Shown: positions 50,173 to 58,786 of the stretch, in pieces
Position numbering within the stretch: position 1 is the first letter of the stretch
Layout: the number at the start of each line of letters is the position of its first letter
Source of the DNA: Chloroflexota bacterium
GTDB lineage: Bacteria > Chloroflexota > Anaerolineae > B4-G1 > DUEL01
Assembly: GCA_014874475.1 (NCBI GenBank)
Contig: JADBJJ010000003.1
Coordinates: forward strand, 44,606-108,605
Length of the DNA: 64,000 nucleotides
Direction of reading: 5' to 3'
Position numbers and translations under genes: made by a program
The notes under the pieces: generated by a model
What the model was told of the DNA's origin: nothing
The model's input: the letters and a program-made list of their open reading frames with translations, nothing else
Databases searched by the model: none

Positions 50173-51075
50173 TTAGGAGCGGGTGGCGACGGCGATGCCG
50201 GTCAGGACCAGCGCGCCACCGAGCAGCGTGATAATGCCCGGGACTTCGCCCAGGATGATCCATGCCAGGATGCTGGAGCCAATGGGCTCGCCGAGGACGG
50301 CCAGCGTTACATAGGTCGCTGGGAGGTGGCGGAGAGCCCAGTTTAGGGAGGAGTGGCCGGTAATCTGCGGGCCCAGCGCCAGCAGGAGCAGCCAAAGCCA
50401 GTGGATCGGTGGGTATCCCCCCAGCGGGATGCGCGCTAGCACAGCGACCGCCATCAGGACGACAGCAGCGGTGGAGTAGACGGGAAACACGTAGGCCAGC
50501 AGGGAGAGGCGGGCCCGTAACCGTCGCCCAATCAGGAAATAGCCAGCCACCGAGAGCGCGCCCGCTAGTGCCAGCAGGTCCCCGGTCAGCCGGTGAGTGC
50601 CTTGCCCCCAGTCGTCCATGCCGATGATGACGGAGCCGAGGGTGGCAATCGCCAGCCCAATCACCAGCGGGCGGCTCATCCGCTCCCGCAGAATCAGAAA
50701 TGACCCCAAGCCCACAAAGAGCGGGCTGGTGCTGACCAGGACCACCGAGGCGGCGACGGAGGTGTAGGCCAGGGAGGAAATCCAGGTGGCGAAATGGACC
50801 GCCAGCATAGCGCCGGAGCCCAGCATCAGCAGCCAATCTCGCCGGGCCAGGCTGCGCAGTTCCTCCCGTCGGGTCGCCAGGGTGATCGGGGCCAGAATGA
50901 GGGAGGCCAGAGTGAGCCGCCAGGCGGCAATAGCCAGGGAATTCACCTCCGCCTGGGCCAGCCGGATCATCGGCGAGGCAGTGGAGGCAGCCAGAACGCC
51001 GACCACCAGCGCCAGGTGGGGCGGGAAATGGGACGCGAACGGGCGCGGATAGGCGCGAGTTTTATCTGCTTGCAT
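50173..51075 (-). CDS. DMT superfamily EamA-type transporter
   Basis: 300 residues with ten membrane helices in two EamA repeats. The first repeat ends near SPLFVGLGSFLILRERMSRP (in part LILRERMSRP) and the second near GEPIGSSILAWIILGEVP, each with the conserved Glu/Pro of the family. Members export amino acids, metabolites or drugs. It sits 15 bases downstream of rseP and upstream of the LuxR-Kelch gene, so the regulator might be coexpressed with it. Confidence 0.9.
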   Translation of the reverse strand: MQADKTRAYPRPFASHFPPHLALVVGVLAASTASPMIRLAQAEVNSLAIAAWRLTLASLILAPITLATRREELRSLARRDWLLMLGSGAMLAVHFATWISSLAYTSVAASVVLVSTSPLFVGLGSFLILRERMSRPLVIGLAIATLGSVIIGMDDWGQGTHRLTGDLLALAGALSVAGYFLIGRRLRARLSLLAYVFPVYSTAAVVLMAVAVLARIPLGGYPPIHWLWLLLLALGPQITGHSSLNWALRHLPATYVTLAVLGEPIGSSILAWIILGEVPGIITLLGGALVLTGIAVATRS

Positions 51076-51090
51076 CGGCGCGATGCCCTT

Positions 51091-52395
51091 CTATCGGTTC
51101 AGCCATGACCAGGGGATAATGGGATTCACAATGTCCATCGTGATGATGACCAGCGAGATGGCAATCAGGATGACCATTCCGGCCATATGGATTTTCGCCT
51201 CGGTCTCCGGGGAGATGCGGCGGCCCCGGATAGCCTCTATGATGACGAAAAGGGCCCGCCCGCCGTCCAGCGCGGGCAGCGGGAGCAGGTTGGTCATCCC
51301 CACAGCCAGGCTAATCAGAGCGGTGACCTGTAGCGCCAGGAAGGGAATGCCCGTCTCTATGCTCTCCTTGAGAGCATAGCCCAGGAATCCCAGGATGCCC
51401 GGGATGCCCACCGGTCGGACGGCCTCCGTCACAGAGACCTCTCCGCTGGAAACCAGGCGCGGAAGGTTGAGGATACTAAGGATAACGGCGGCCATGTCTC
51501 TCGCAGCAGCAACGGTTGCCTGGGGGAGGGAGTAGCGCTTCGCCGACTCTGAGTCGGGCCAACTCTGGAGACCAACGCCCAGAAAGCCATAGTCGTCGGT
51601 CAGGACGGGGGTGGCGATGATGGTGAGAGACGTCTTTTCCCGGATAACGGTCAATTCCAGTGGCTTCCCTGGGGAGGAGCGAATCCAATCCCGCAATTCG
51701 GTGCTCCCATCCTCCAGTCGGTCCCCGTTGACGGCGGTCACGATGTCCCCTGGGAGAAGGCCGGCCTTCTCAGCGGGGCTATCGGGGAGCACTTCCTGAA
51801 TCTGGACGAAGGCGCGAGTGGGGACGCCCGCCGCATAAGCCGCGACCATCAGGAGGAAAGCGGTGAGGATGTTGAGCAGCGCGCCGGAGAGGAGCACCGT
51901 CAGCCGCCATCGTTTCGGCCGCGCCGCCAGGCTCTGCGGATGAGAGGGATCCTCCTCGCCGAGGATACGGACGAATCCCCCCAGCGGGAGCAGGTTGAGA
52001 GAGTAGATGGTGCCCGGCTCCAGCGCGGTAATCTGGCCGCGCAGTCGGAGGTCCTGGGACGCCGGCTCCGGCCCGGTGGAAGCCCCAGCCGGCCGAATCT
52101 CCGCAACACGCGGGGGGCCCTCCGGAGTGGGCTGGAGACGGATCTCCACCTGCTGGCCTGGCGCCAGGTTGGAGGGCAGACGGACCGATCCAGGCAAGAG
52201 CATCCGTTGGCCATCCACCTCTATGGTGCCGCTCTCACGAAACAGGGTGAGCAGGCGGGGCGGAAAGCCCAGGCCAAATTCCAGGACGCGCGCACCGGCC
52301 CGTCGGGCCGTCAGGAAATGTCCCAACTCGTGAATCAGAATCATCGGCCCCAGCATCAGGACCAGGGCTAGAGCGAGCCACAGAAAGAGTTCCAT
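51091..52395 (-). CDS. rseP: RIP metalloprotease RseP (site-2 protease with PDZ domain)
   Basis: A 434-residue intramembrane protease. HELGH (23-27) holds two zinc ligands and the catalytic Glu, and NLLPLPALDGGR near 363 gives the Asp ligand. One PDZ domain is near 195-265 (PDSPAEKAGLLPGDIVTAVNG, in part AGLLPGDIVTAVNG). Residues 35-125 form an unusually long insert between the first helix and the second conserved part, with a small beta-rich region (VDGQRMLLPGSVRLP). Substrates in other bacteria are anti-sigma factors and signal peptide remnants. It is six bases downstream of the GNAT gene. dxr and proS, common neighbours, are absent. Confidence 0.93.
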   Translation of the reverse strand: MELFLWLALALVLMLGPMILIHELGHFLTARRAGARVLEFGLGFPPRLLTLFRESGTIEVDGQRMLLPGSVRLPSNLAPGQQVEIRLQPTPEGPPRVAEIRPAGASTGPEPASQDLRLRGQITALEPGTIYSLNLLPLGGFVRILGEEDPSHPQSLAARPKRWRLTVLLSGALLNILTAFLLMVAAYAAGVPTRAFVQIQEVLPDSPAEKAGLLPGDIVTAVNGDRLEDGSTELRDWIRSSPGKPLELTVIREKTSLTIIATPVLTDDYGFLGVGLQSWPDSESAKRYSLPQATVAAARDMAAVILSILNLPRLVSSGEVSVTEAVRPVGIPGILGFLGYALKESIETGIPFLALQVTALISLAVGMTNLLPLPALDGGRALFVIIEAIRGRRISPETEAKIHMAGMVILIAISLVIITMDIVNPIIPWSWLNR

Positions 52396-52401
52396 ATTAG
52401 A

Positions 52402-53523
52402 TTACAGTGATCGTTCGTAGATGCGGTGGGCCTTGTAGAAGTTCACTCCCAGTGCCTCCATCTCCCGCATCATTTTGAAGTTCTGCTCGTTGACTTGGAC
52501 GATTTCAGCGTGGCGGAAACCCCGCTCATGGACGGTTTTTTCCAGTTCGGTGAACAGAATGGCGTCCACGCCCAGGCCCTGGTACTTGGGCAGGATGCCG
52601 CCGCCGTTGAAGTCTATCCGGTCGGTATGATTGAACTCCCAGAGCAGCATGGTCCAGCCGAAGGGATAGAGGCGCCCCCCGCACCGCTGCAGGGCCCGGT
52701 TGATGTTGGGGAAACCCAGAATGAAGCCGACAATCTCCTCTCCTTTGACGACGACTTTGGAGAGGTCGGGCCGGGTCAGGTTAATGAGCCGGTCAATGAT
52801 GCGCTGGGCGTCCTCCCCGGTGATCGGGACGAATTCCCGGTTTTCGGCAAAGGCGGCGTTGTATGCATCCACGACCCGGGGGGCAAGCGCCCGCATCTCC
52901 GCTTTGGTGCGGAAGGTCAGCACCTGGAAACCACGCCGGGCTTTCACCCGTTCGGCGATCTCGCGAATCCGCTCCGGCAATTGGGTGCTCCCCGGTAGGT
53001 AGCCGGAGAAGTAGTCGGTCTGTTTTCGGAAGCCGGCCTCCTGAATGAGGCGGTCGTAGTAGGGATAGTTGTAAGTGATGCCCAGCGCGGGCAGGTGATC
53101 AAACCCTTGTACTAACACTCCCAGGGAGTCCCCGGCGGAGAAGCCCTCGGGCCCGCTGATGGTCTCCAATCCCCGCCTCCGGGCCCATTCAAAGGCAGCA
53201 TCAAAGAGCGCGCGGGCTACTTCTCCATCGTCCACCAAATCAAAGAGGGCAAAGAAGGCTCCCTTCTGGCTCCGGTAGGCGTTGCGCTTGCGGGGATCCA
53301 GGACGGCGATCCGTCCCACCACCTCCTTCCCGACCGTCGCCAGGAAGAAATCGGCGTCGGAATGGCGGTAGTAGGGATAGCGCTCCCGATTCAGTTGTTT
53401 GCGCGCGCTGGAGACCAGCGGGGGCACCCAGTACAGACATCCCCGATAGAGACGGAAAGGGAAACGAACAAAACGCTCCACGTCCTGAGGGTTATCGGTC
53501 TGGACTTTGTGAATATGTACCAT
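52402..53523 (-). CDS. GNAT-fold acyltransferase-like protein
   Basis: 373 residues. The N-terminal half (FVRFPFRLYRGCLYWVPPL, in part FRLYRGCLYWVPPL, then DADFFLATVGKEVVGRIAVL) and C-terminal half (VVKGEEIVGFILGFPNINRAL and GGGILPKYQGLGVDAILF near 323) both look GNAT-like. The PKYQGLGVD segment matches the acetyl-CoA pyrophosphate loop. This family is widespread in Chloroflexota as uncharacterised N-acetyltransferases. The acceptor is unknown. It is the gene upstream of rseP. Confidence 0.8.
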   Translation of the reverse strand: MVHIHKVQTDNPQDVERFVRFPFRLYRGCLYWVPPLVSSARKQLNRERYPYYRHSDADFFLATVGKEVVGRIAVLDPRKRNAYRSQKGAFFALFDLVDDGEVARALFDAAFEWARRRGLETISGPEGFSAGDSLGVLVQGFDHLPALGITYNYPYYDRLIQEAGFRKQTDYFSGYLPGSTQLPERIREIAERVKARRGFQVLTFRTKAEMRALAPRVVDAYNAAFAENREFVPITGEDAQRIIDRLINLTRPDLSKVVVKGEEIVGFILGFPNINRALQRCGGRLYPFGWTMLLWEFNHTDRIDFNGGGILPKYQGLGVDAILFTELEKTVHERGFRHAEIVQVNEQNFKMMREMEALGVNFYKAHRIYERSL

Positions 53524-53568
53524 AAAAAGGCTCCGGCAGAAGTAGCATAGGATTCGTCTTGTGCGGTG

Positions 53569-54411
53569 TTACTTGATGAAGTAACTGACGGCCAGTACCC
53601 CTGGCCCGGCGTGGGTGACGATGGCGGGGGGCAGTTCGTAGATAGGGATGTCGTTTAGGTCCAGTTGGGCAGCGAAATCGGCCGCCAGTTCTCGGGCCGT
53701 GGCTTCGGCATCCGCGTGCATGACTGATATGTAGGACTCAGAAGTAGGAGGGCATTCCGCCAGCACCAGTTCCCGCAGCCGCTCCAGCGCCCGCCGCTGC
53801 GTCCGTTGCTTCTCAAACGGCTCTACCCGCCCGTCCCGCAGGGTGAGGATGGGTTTGACCTGCAGAAGCCCACCCAGCAGAGCCTGGGCGCCGCCGATGC
53901 GGCCCCCCCGATGGAGGTATTCCAGCGTGTCCACCACAAAATAGACCCGCTGGCGGGCCAACAGGGCCTGGACCCGGGTGATGATGGTGTCAGCGTCCAC
54001 TCCTTCCTGCGCCCAGCGGGCCGCCAGAAGGACTACGGTCGCCAGGGGCGCGGCAACGGTGCGGGTATCCACCACCCGGATATCCGCTCCAGGGAAGTCC
54101 TGAGCCGCTGTCAGCGCGCTGCGGACCGTGCCGCTTAACTCCGAGGACGGGTGCAGGCAGATGATGGTCCGGTACCCTTCCGCCAGCAGCCGCTCAAAGA
54201 TGGGGTTGTAGAGGGCCGGGGGCGGCGCGGCTGTTTTGGGCAGTGTCGGCGAGGAGCGCAATTTCTGCAGGAACATCTGGGTGTTTATCTCCGTGTCGTC
54301 CCGGTAGGACTCCTCGCCGAAGATGATAATCTGCGGAAGGACTGGGATGTCGTGAGCCCGGGCCAGTTCCAGCGGCAGACCCGAGGTAGTATCGGTAATA
54401 ATTTTGATCAT
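53569..54411 (-). CDS. DegV family fatty acid-binding protein
   Basis: A 280-residue two-domain DegV protein. The N-terminal IKIITDTTSGLP and the TAAPPPALYNPIFERLLAEGY region (in part TAAPPPALY) match the family, where a Thr/Ser and Arg/His pair bind a fatty acid carboxylate. Homologues (FakB) present fatty acids to the kinase FakA for phosphorylation and entry into phospholipids. No fakA is in view. It has a 45-base gap to the GNAT gene and 27 bases to the upstream flippase-like gene. Confidence 0.92.
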   Translation of the reverse strand: MIKIITDTTSGLPLELARAHDIPVLPQIIIFGEESYRDDTEINTQMFLQKLRSSPTLPKTAAPPPALYNPIFERLLAEGYRTIICLHPSSELSGTVRSALTAAQDFPGADIRVVDTRTVAAPLATVVLLAARWAQEGVDADTIITRVQALLARQRVYFVVDTLEYLHRGGRIGGAQALLGGLLQVKPILTLRDGRVEPFEKQRTQRRALERLRELVLAECPPTSESYISVMHADAEATARELAADFAAQLDLNDIPIYELPPAIVTHAGPGVLAVSYFIK

Positions 54412-54438
54412 AATGGCTCCTTTCCTGGACTGATTTGA

Positions 54439-55452
54439 TTATACAAGACAATTGGGAGGAAGCAAATCGCCCCGGGCGGCCTCGCCGACTTCTGTCCAGC
54501 GGACTCCCTCCATCGCCATAAATATCAGCCCCAGCAGGGTGACCGGTATCAGCAGGATGGCGTGAAGGACCAGGATGTAACTCCCCGCTGCTGCAGCGGG
54601 TGCTCCCATCCCCTGCAGGATTTTGATGCCGACTTCAAAGGTGCCGATGTAGCCCGGCAGGGAGGGGAGCGCCGTCAGTAGGTTGACGGCTCCGCCCATC
54701 ACCATCACGCCGATGTATCCCATATGCAAGTCAAAGGCGAAACTGACCAGCCAGTACTTGAGGGCTTCCAGCAACCAGACCCAGACGGTGATGCCGAAGA
54801 GGATCAGGACGTCTTGAGTGCTACGCAATCCCTCCAGACCGGCGATGACCCCTTCCAGGAAATTGAGGAGCGATGGGCGGATGCGGGAGGGGACGAGTCG
54901 GTCCAGGGCCCATCGGGCGATCTGCCGCAAGCGGTCCGGATGGGCGGCCAGGGCCAGGAAAATCACCAGCGCGCCGAAGAAGACCCCGCTGGCAACCGTG
55001 GCCAGCCGTCCCAGAAACTCAGAGAGGGGCAGGAATAACAGGCCGAAGAGGACGAAGCAGACCAGTGTCAGGCCGTCAAAAAGTCGCTCCAGGATCGCGG
55101 TGGTCAGGGTAGTGCCGATGTGGACGCCTTCCTTCCGCCAGAGGACATAGGCCCGCAGGACTTCTCCCAGCCGGAAAGGCAGAATGTTGTTGCCCATATA
55201 GCCGATGACGACGACGGGGAAGAGGCGGGCAGTGGGGAGTGATTTGCTCCCCCGCAGGAGGAACTTCCATCGCCAGGAACGAAACCAGACGGAGATGAAG
55301 TAGACGGTGATGCCGGGGATGAGCCAGATGTACTGGGCTGTCTTCAGCGCATCCCAGACCTCCCCCAGGTGGAGGTCCCGGAAGGCGAACCACAGGAAGA
55401 AGAGGCTCAGGATGAAGCCGATGAGGAGAATGGGCCAGCGCTGTTTGATCAT
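54439..55452 (-). CDS. Lysylphosphatidylglycerol synthase TM-domain (flippase-like, UPF0104) protein
   Basis: A 337-residue protein with about eight membrane helices. It has the conserved VIGYMGNNILPFRLGEVLRAY near 86-106 (in part NNILPFRLGEVLRAY) and LPSLPGYIGTFEVG near 264-277 of the AglD/MprF flippase domain. It lacks the LysPG synthase catalytic domain. Its role is probably glycolipid or lipid transport across the membrane. The ATG overlaps the lipM stop (ATGA). Confidence 0.9.
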   Translation of the reverse strand: MIKQRWPILLIGFILSLFFLWFAFRDLHLGEVWDALKTAQYIWLIPGITVYFISVWFRSWRWKFLLRGSKSLPTARLFPVVVIGYMGNNILPFRLGEVLRAYVLWRKEGVHIGTTLTTAILERLFDGLTLVCFVLFGLLFLPLSEFLGRLATVASGVFFGALVIFLALAAHPDRLRQIARWALDRLVPSRIRPSLLNFLEGVIAGLEGLRSTQDVLILFGITVWVWLLEALKYWLVSFAFDLHMGYIGVMVMGGAVNLLTALPSLPGYIGTFEVGIKILQGMGAPAAAAGSYILVLHAILLIPVTLLGLIFMAMEGVRWTEVGEAARGDLLPPNCLV

Positions 55453-56273
55453 ATCGGGTACCGGAATGTCCAGGTGTCTGAGGTGTACTTTTCCTGCTGC
55501 AATCGCTGCGCGATGTCCATTTCCCAGGGAGTCAGTTCTCCTTTCTCCAGTTGGATGTTCAGCGCGCGGGCGAAGCCCTCGGCAACGGCCTGCGCGGCCT
55601 CATCCCAGGGAACTTCCCGACCCAGCACTTCGGCCAATGTGGTCGCCCGGGCGCGCACTCGGGCCGGGTCGGCAGGCGGGTTCAGGAAAGGGCAGATCCG
55701 GGCGATGTCGCCGGTCAGGGGGAGCGCACCGTGTTGCAGGAGTGTCCCACGCCCCCGCATCTGAGCGCTGCCGATGAGTTTCCGCCCCTCCACGATAATC
55801 TCAAACTCCCCCGGCGTCTCAAAGCAGACGGGCCCGACGGCTGCCGGAAGTTTCTGTTGATGGATGGTTGCTCCCGTTACTCCCAGAAGGGCCAGCGCGG
55901 CCAGCAATCCCTGGCTGATGCGCTGACAACTGGTCAGGATGTCCCCGCGCACGTGCGGATCGGTGAGCGGCGCAACGACGGAGTAGGTCAGTTCGTCTGT
56001 GTGGAGGATGGCGCGCCCACCGGTGGGGCGGCGGACCAGGCCGTATCCGGCGGCGGCCAGCGCCTCCTGGTTGACCGCATCGGCCGATTGGTGGCGGCCC
56101 AGGGAGAGGCAGGGCGGCTCCCAGGCGTAGAGCCGGAGCGTGGGCAGTACTCGCCCTTCCGCCACTCCTTGCCAGATGGCTTCGTCTATTGCCATCTGGG
56201 TCGGCCCATCAGCGGACGCCGAAAAAATCAGCCTCCAGACCGGGGAACGGTTACCCATCCGGTGAAGTTTCAC
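55449..56273 (-). CDS. Octanoyl/lipoate-protein transferase (LipM/LplA family)
   Basis: A 274-residue biotin/lipoate A/B ligase-fold protein. RRPTGGRAILHTDELTYS near 81-98 (in part RRPTGGRAILH) binds the acyl-adenylate or lipoate, and VCFETPGEFEI near 148 contains a Cys (about 149) that corresponds to the acyl-thioester Cys of LipM/LipL, followed by K161 in RKLIGSAQ. This favours octanoyltransferase LipM over ATP-using LplA. Start is either 56273 or ATG 56258; both overlap the second sufU gene. It belongs to the sufS-sufU-sufU-lipM operon, joining Fe-S assembly with lipoate assembly; LipA, which needs Fe-S sulfur, is not here. Confidence 0.82.
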   Translation of the reverse strand: MKLHRMGNRSPVWRLIFSASADGPTQMAIDEAIWQGVAEGRVLPTLRLYAWEPPCLSLGRHQSADAVNQEALAAAGYGLVRRPTGGRAILHTDELTYSVVAPLTDPHVRGDILTSCQRISQGLLAALALLGVTGATIHQQKLPAAVGPVCFETPGEFEIIVEGRKLIGSAQMRGRGTLLQHGALPLTGDIARICPFLNPPADPARVRARATTLAEVLGREVPWDEAAQAVAEGFARALNIQLEKGELTPWEMDIAQRLQQEKYTSDTWTFRYPI

Positions 56274-56634
56274 GCGTCAACGCCGTCTTGAGCGCTTCCA
56301 GGGCCACCCGCGCGCAGGCCCGGCGCGCAGGTCGCAAGTCCATCCCCAGCCATTGGACCACGTCCGTTTCCCTGAGCCGGCGCACGTCTTCCAGGGACTG
56401 TCCCTGGATATACTCCATCAGCATAGACGCGGCCGCCAGAGCAATAACGCATCCCTCGCCGGTGAAGGCCGCCTCTACAATGGTTCCTATCCCATTCAGG
56501 CGCAATTCTACCCGCACCCAGTCGCTGCACAGGGGGTTTTCGGCCTCGCCGACCCGGTCCGGCGCCGTCAGGTGGCCCCGGTGGCGAGGGTTCTGGAAGT
56601 GGTCCAGAATGCGTTCGCGGTAGGGGGTGGACAT
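56251..56634 (-). CDS. SufU-like iron-sulfur scaffold/zinc protein, second copy
   Basis: 127 residues in the IscU/SufU fold. The metal/sulfur ligands C36, D38, C62 and C107 occupy the same positions as in the adjacent copy (PLCSDWV, GEGCVIA, RRACARV). SufU of Firmicutes receives persulfide from SufS. The tail after residue 120 overlaps the lipM start. The two copies differ clearly in surface residues, so it is an old duplication that may give a heterodimer or separate roles. Confidence 0.88.
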   Translation of the reverse strand: MSTPYRERILDHFQNPRHRGHLTAPDRVGEAENPLCSDWVRVELRLNGIGTIVEAAFTGEGCVIALAAASMLMEYIQGQSLEDVRRLRETDVVQWLGMDLRPARRACARVALEALKTALTRETSPDG

Positions 56635-57021
56635 TCAACCTCCAGCGGCGCGGCGGTACGCGGCCAAACCCGCGCGCAGGGCGATCAGCGGGGAAAGGGC
56701 ACAGCGGCGACGGTTCGGCGGGATGGGCGCATCCAGCCAGCCCAGCACTTCCTCTTCGGTGAGCCCTTCTAAGTCTGCTATCCGTTTCCCCTGCAGGTGC
56801 TCGGTGAAGAGGGAGGCCGAGGCCATGCTGATCATACATCCCTCTCCCTCAAAGGCGACCTGGGCGACCCGGCCGTCGGGACCCAGGGCGATCTCCAGAT
56901 GAACCTGGTCGCCGCAGGACGGGTCGTCGTTATCAGCGACGATATCCGGCGAAGGAAGCCGCCCCCAGTTGCGGGGGTGGGCATAGTGATCCAGGATGGT
57001 CTCGGAATAAAAGGTACTCAT
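56635..57021 (-). CDS. SufU-like iron-sulfur scaffold/zinc protein, first copy
   Basis: 128 residues with C36 and D38 (SCGDQV), C62 (GEGCMISM) and C107 (RRRCALSPL), the four conserved ligands of SufU. The typical SufU insertion before the last Cys is present, which distinguishes it from IscU. It is one base downstream of sufS and directly abuts the second copy. No sufB, sufC or sufD is in view. Confidence 0.9.
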   Translation of the reverse strand: MSTFYSETILDHYAHPRNWGRLPSPDIVADNDDPSCGDQVHLEIALGPDGRVAQVAFEGEGCMISMASASLFTEHLQGKRIADLEGLTEEEVLGWLDAPIPPNRRRCALSPLIALRAGLAAYRRAAGG

Positions 57022-57022
57022 T

Positions 57023-58243
57023 CTATCGCCCCAGTGTCTCTCCCACCCGCTCCAGTGTCTGAGCCAGGCGATCCACCTCTTCGGCAGTGTTGTAGAGGTA
57101 GAAACTGGCGCGGACGGTGGCCGTCAGCCCCAGGCGACGGTGGAGTGGTTGGGCACAGTGGTGTCCGGCCCGGACCGCAATGCCTTCCATATCCAGCATA
57201 TGGGCGATGTCGTGGGGATGAATCCCCCGGAAAGTGAAGGCCACCACGCCGCCCCGCTGATGGGCCGGAGGGCCGATGACGGAGAGGCCCGGCAGAACAG
57301 AGAGCCGCTCCATCGCGTATGCCGTCAACCCCCGCTCGTGGGCCGCGATGGCCTCCATTCCAATGCCACTCAGATAATCCACCGCCGCCCCCAGGCCAAT
57401 ACCCTCTACAAAGGCCGGGGTCCCGGCCTCAAACTTCCAGGGAAGTCGGTTCCATGTGGCAGACTCCCATTCCACTTTGCGAATCATATCCCCGCCGCCC
57501 AAAAACGGCGGCATGGCCTCCAGCAGTGCCTCTTTCCCGTAGAGGACGCCGATGCCGGTGGGCCCGCACATTTTGTGGCCCGAAAAGGCCAGAAAGTCGC
57601 AATCCGGGTCCTGAACGTCCACCGGCATATGGGGCACTGCCTGCGCAGCATCCACCAGCACCACCGCACCGGCCCCGTGGGCTTTCTGGACAATCTCCCG
57701 GACGGGGTTGATCGTCCCCAGCACGTTGGACATCATCGTCACCGCAACCAGTTTGACCTGTCCATCCAGCAGGGAGTCCAGCAGGTCCATCCGCAGGAAG
57801 CCGTCGTCGGTGATGGGGAGGTAGACCAGTTGAGCCCCTTTCTCCTGTGCCAGGAGTTGCCAGGGGACTATGTTGGAGTGATGCTCCATCTCGGTCAAAA
57901 GAATACGGTCGCCGGGCCGGATGTTCGCCCGTCCCCAGGTGTAGGCGACCAGATTGATAGCCTCGGTAGTGTTGCGGGTGAAGACGATCTCTTCCCGCCC
58001 CCGAGCGTTGATAAAAGAAGCCACCCGGTCCCGTGCGTTCTCGTAGGCCAGAGTGGCTTCCTCGCTGAAGGCGTAGATGCCCCGGTGGACGTTGGCATAA
58101 TACTCCCGGTACACCCGCTCCATCGCCTCCAGGACCGGTAGCGGCTTCTGGGAACTGGCCGCGCTGTCCAGGAAGACCAGCGGATGGCTGTGAACCGTGC
58201 AGGAAAGGGCGGGAAAATCGGCCCGAATTCGCGCTGTATCCAT
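57023..58243 (-). CDS. sufS: Cysteine desulfurase SufS
   Basis: A 406-residue type II desulfurase that removes sulfur from cysteine as a persulfide. The PLP lysine is in FSGHKMCGPTG near 225, the active-site Cys in RAGHHCAQPLHR near 361, and EHHSNIVPWQ near 126 is typical of SufS/CsdA. ATG 58243 has GAGGTGG upstream; the frame is open to 58378 but crosses the promoter. It leads the operon sufS-sufU-sufU-lipM-flippase. Persulfide is likely passed to SufU. Confidence 0.95.
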   Translation of the reverse strand: MDTARIRADFPALSCTVHSHPLVFLDSAASSQKPLPVLEAMERVYREYYANVHRGIYAFSEEATLAYENARDRVASFINARGREEIVFTRNTTEAINLVAYTWGRANIRPGDRILLTEMEHHSNIVPWQLLAQEKGAQLVYLPITDDGFLRMDLLDSLLDGQVKLVAVTMMSNVLGTINPVREIVQKAHGAGAVVLVDAAQAVPHMPVDVQDPDCDFLAFSGHKMCGPTGIGVLYGKEALLEAMPPFLGGGDMIRKVEWESATWNRLPWKFEAGTPAFVEGIGLGAAVDYLSGIGMEAIAAHERGLTAYAMERLSVLPGLSVIGPPAHQRGGVVAFTFRGIHPHDIAHMLDMEGIAVRAGHHCAQPLHRRLGLTATVRASFYLYNTAEEVDRLAQTLERVGETLGR

Positions 58244-58275
58244 ATTCCACCTCGTCGGGCAGTTTAGGTGGAAGT

Positions 58276-58303
58276 AGTATACCATAATCGTTTTCCTCTG
58301 CAA
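58276..58303 (-). promoter_or_regulatory. Promoter of the sufS operon
   Basis: On the minus strand TTGCAG (58298-58303), a 16-base spacer and TATACT (58276-58281), about 33 bases before the sufS ATG. The divergent promoter at 58342-58369 is 39 bases away, so one regulator bound between them could control both directions. Confidence 0.55.
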
Positions 58304-58341
58304 CTGCGCCCACCCGTTTTCAGCGATATTTCTCTGCTTTT

Positions 58342-58369
58342 TTGACAGCGCGGGGTGTTGTGGTATAAT
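58342..58369 (+). promoter_or_regulatory. Consensus sigma-70 promoter of the DUF59 gene
   Basis: TTGACA at 58342-58347, a 16-base spacer and TATAAT at 58364-58369. Both hexamers are perfect consensus. It implies strong constitutive expression unless repressed. Confidence 0.8.
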
Positions 58370-58410
58370 GGTAAACAAATTAAGGACTTTGAACGTTGAG
58401 GAGTTTGGTT

Positions 58411-58734
58411 ATGAACGAGAATCCACAACCCCTTTCCGAGCAGGAAATCGCCCGCATCCAGGAGGCGTTGCGGGAAGTGTACGATCCCGAAATCGGCATC
58501 AGTGTGGTGGACCTGGGGCTGGTGCGGAAGATTGAGGAAGTGGAAGGCGAGGTCCAGATTACAATGATTCTCACTGCTCCCTTCTGCCCGCTGGCCGGGA
58601 TGATTCTGGAGGAGGCCCGGCGTGCTGCTCAGGCCGTCACTGAGCGACCGGTGAAGGTGGTTATGGGAACGGAGCGCTGGAACCCCTCTATGATGTCCGG
58701 TGAGGCACACCGGCGCCTGGGCTTCGGGTTCTGA
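58411..58734 (+). CDS. MIP18/DUF59-family iron-sulfur assembly protein (SufT-like)
   Basis: A 107-residue protein. IQEALREVYDPEIGISVVDLGLVRKI (in part EVYDPEIGISVVDLGLV) is the DUF59 signature, TAPFCPLAGMILEEA contains the conserved Cys, and the C-terminus ERWNPSMMSGEAHRRLGF is typical. Members (SufT, PaaD, CIA2/MIP18) help load Fe-S clusters into targets. GAGGAG lies eight bases before ATG 58411; the ATG-like alternative at 58396 is inside the leader. Facing sufS from a divergent promoter, it is probably part of the same Fe-S assembly system. Confidence 0.9.
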   Translation: MNENPQPLSEQEIARIQEALREVYDPEIGISVVDLGLVRKIEEVEGEVQITMILTAPFCPLAGMILEEARRAAQAVTERPVKVVMGTERWNPSMMSGEAHRRLGFGF

Positions 58735-58786
58735 TAGAGGGAATCTTGGGGGTGGCTTTGCTGCCCCAAAGCATTTGTTCTGAGAG

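Noticed and set aside
50144..50836. N-terminal 231 residues of the long open frame upstream of the LuxR-Kelch gene
   Set aside because: They lie antisense-frame over the EamA gene, are rich in Arg/Pro/Gly and do not match any domain; the HTH begins at ATG 50143.
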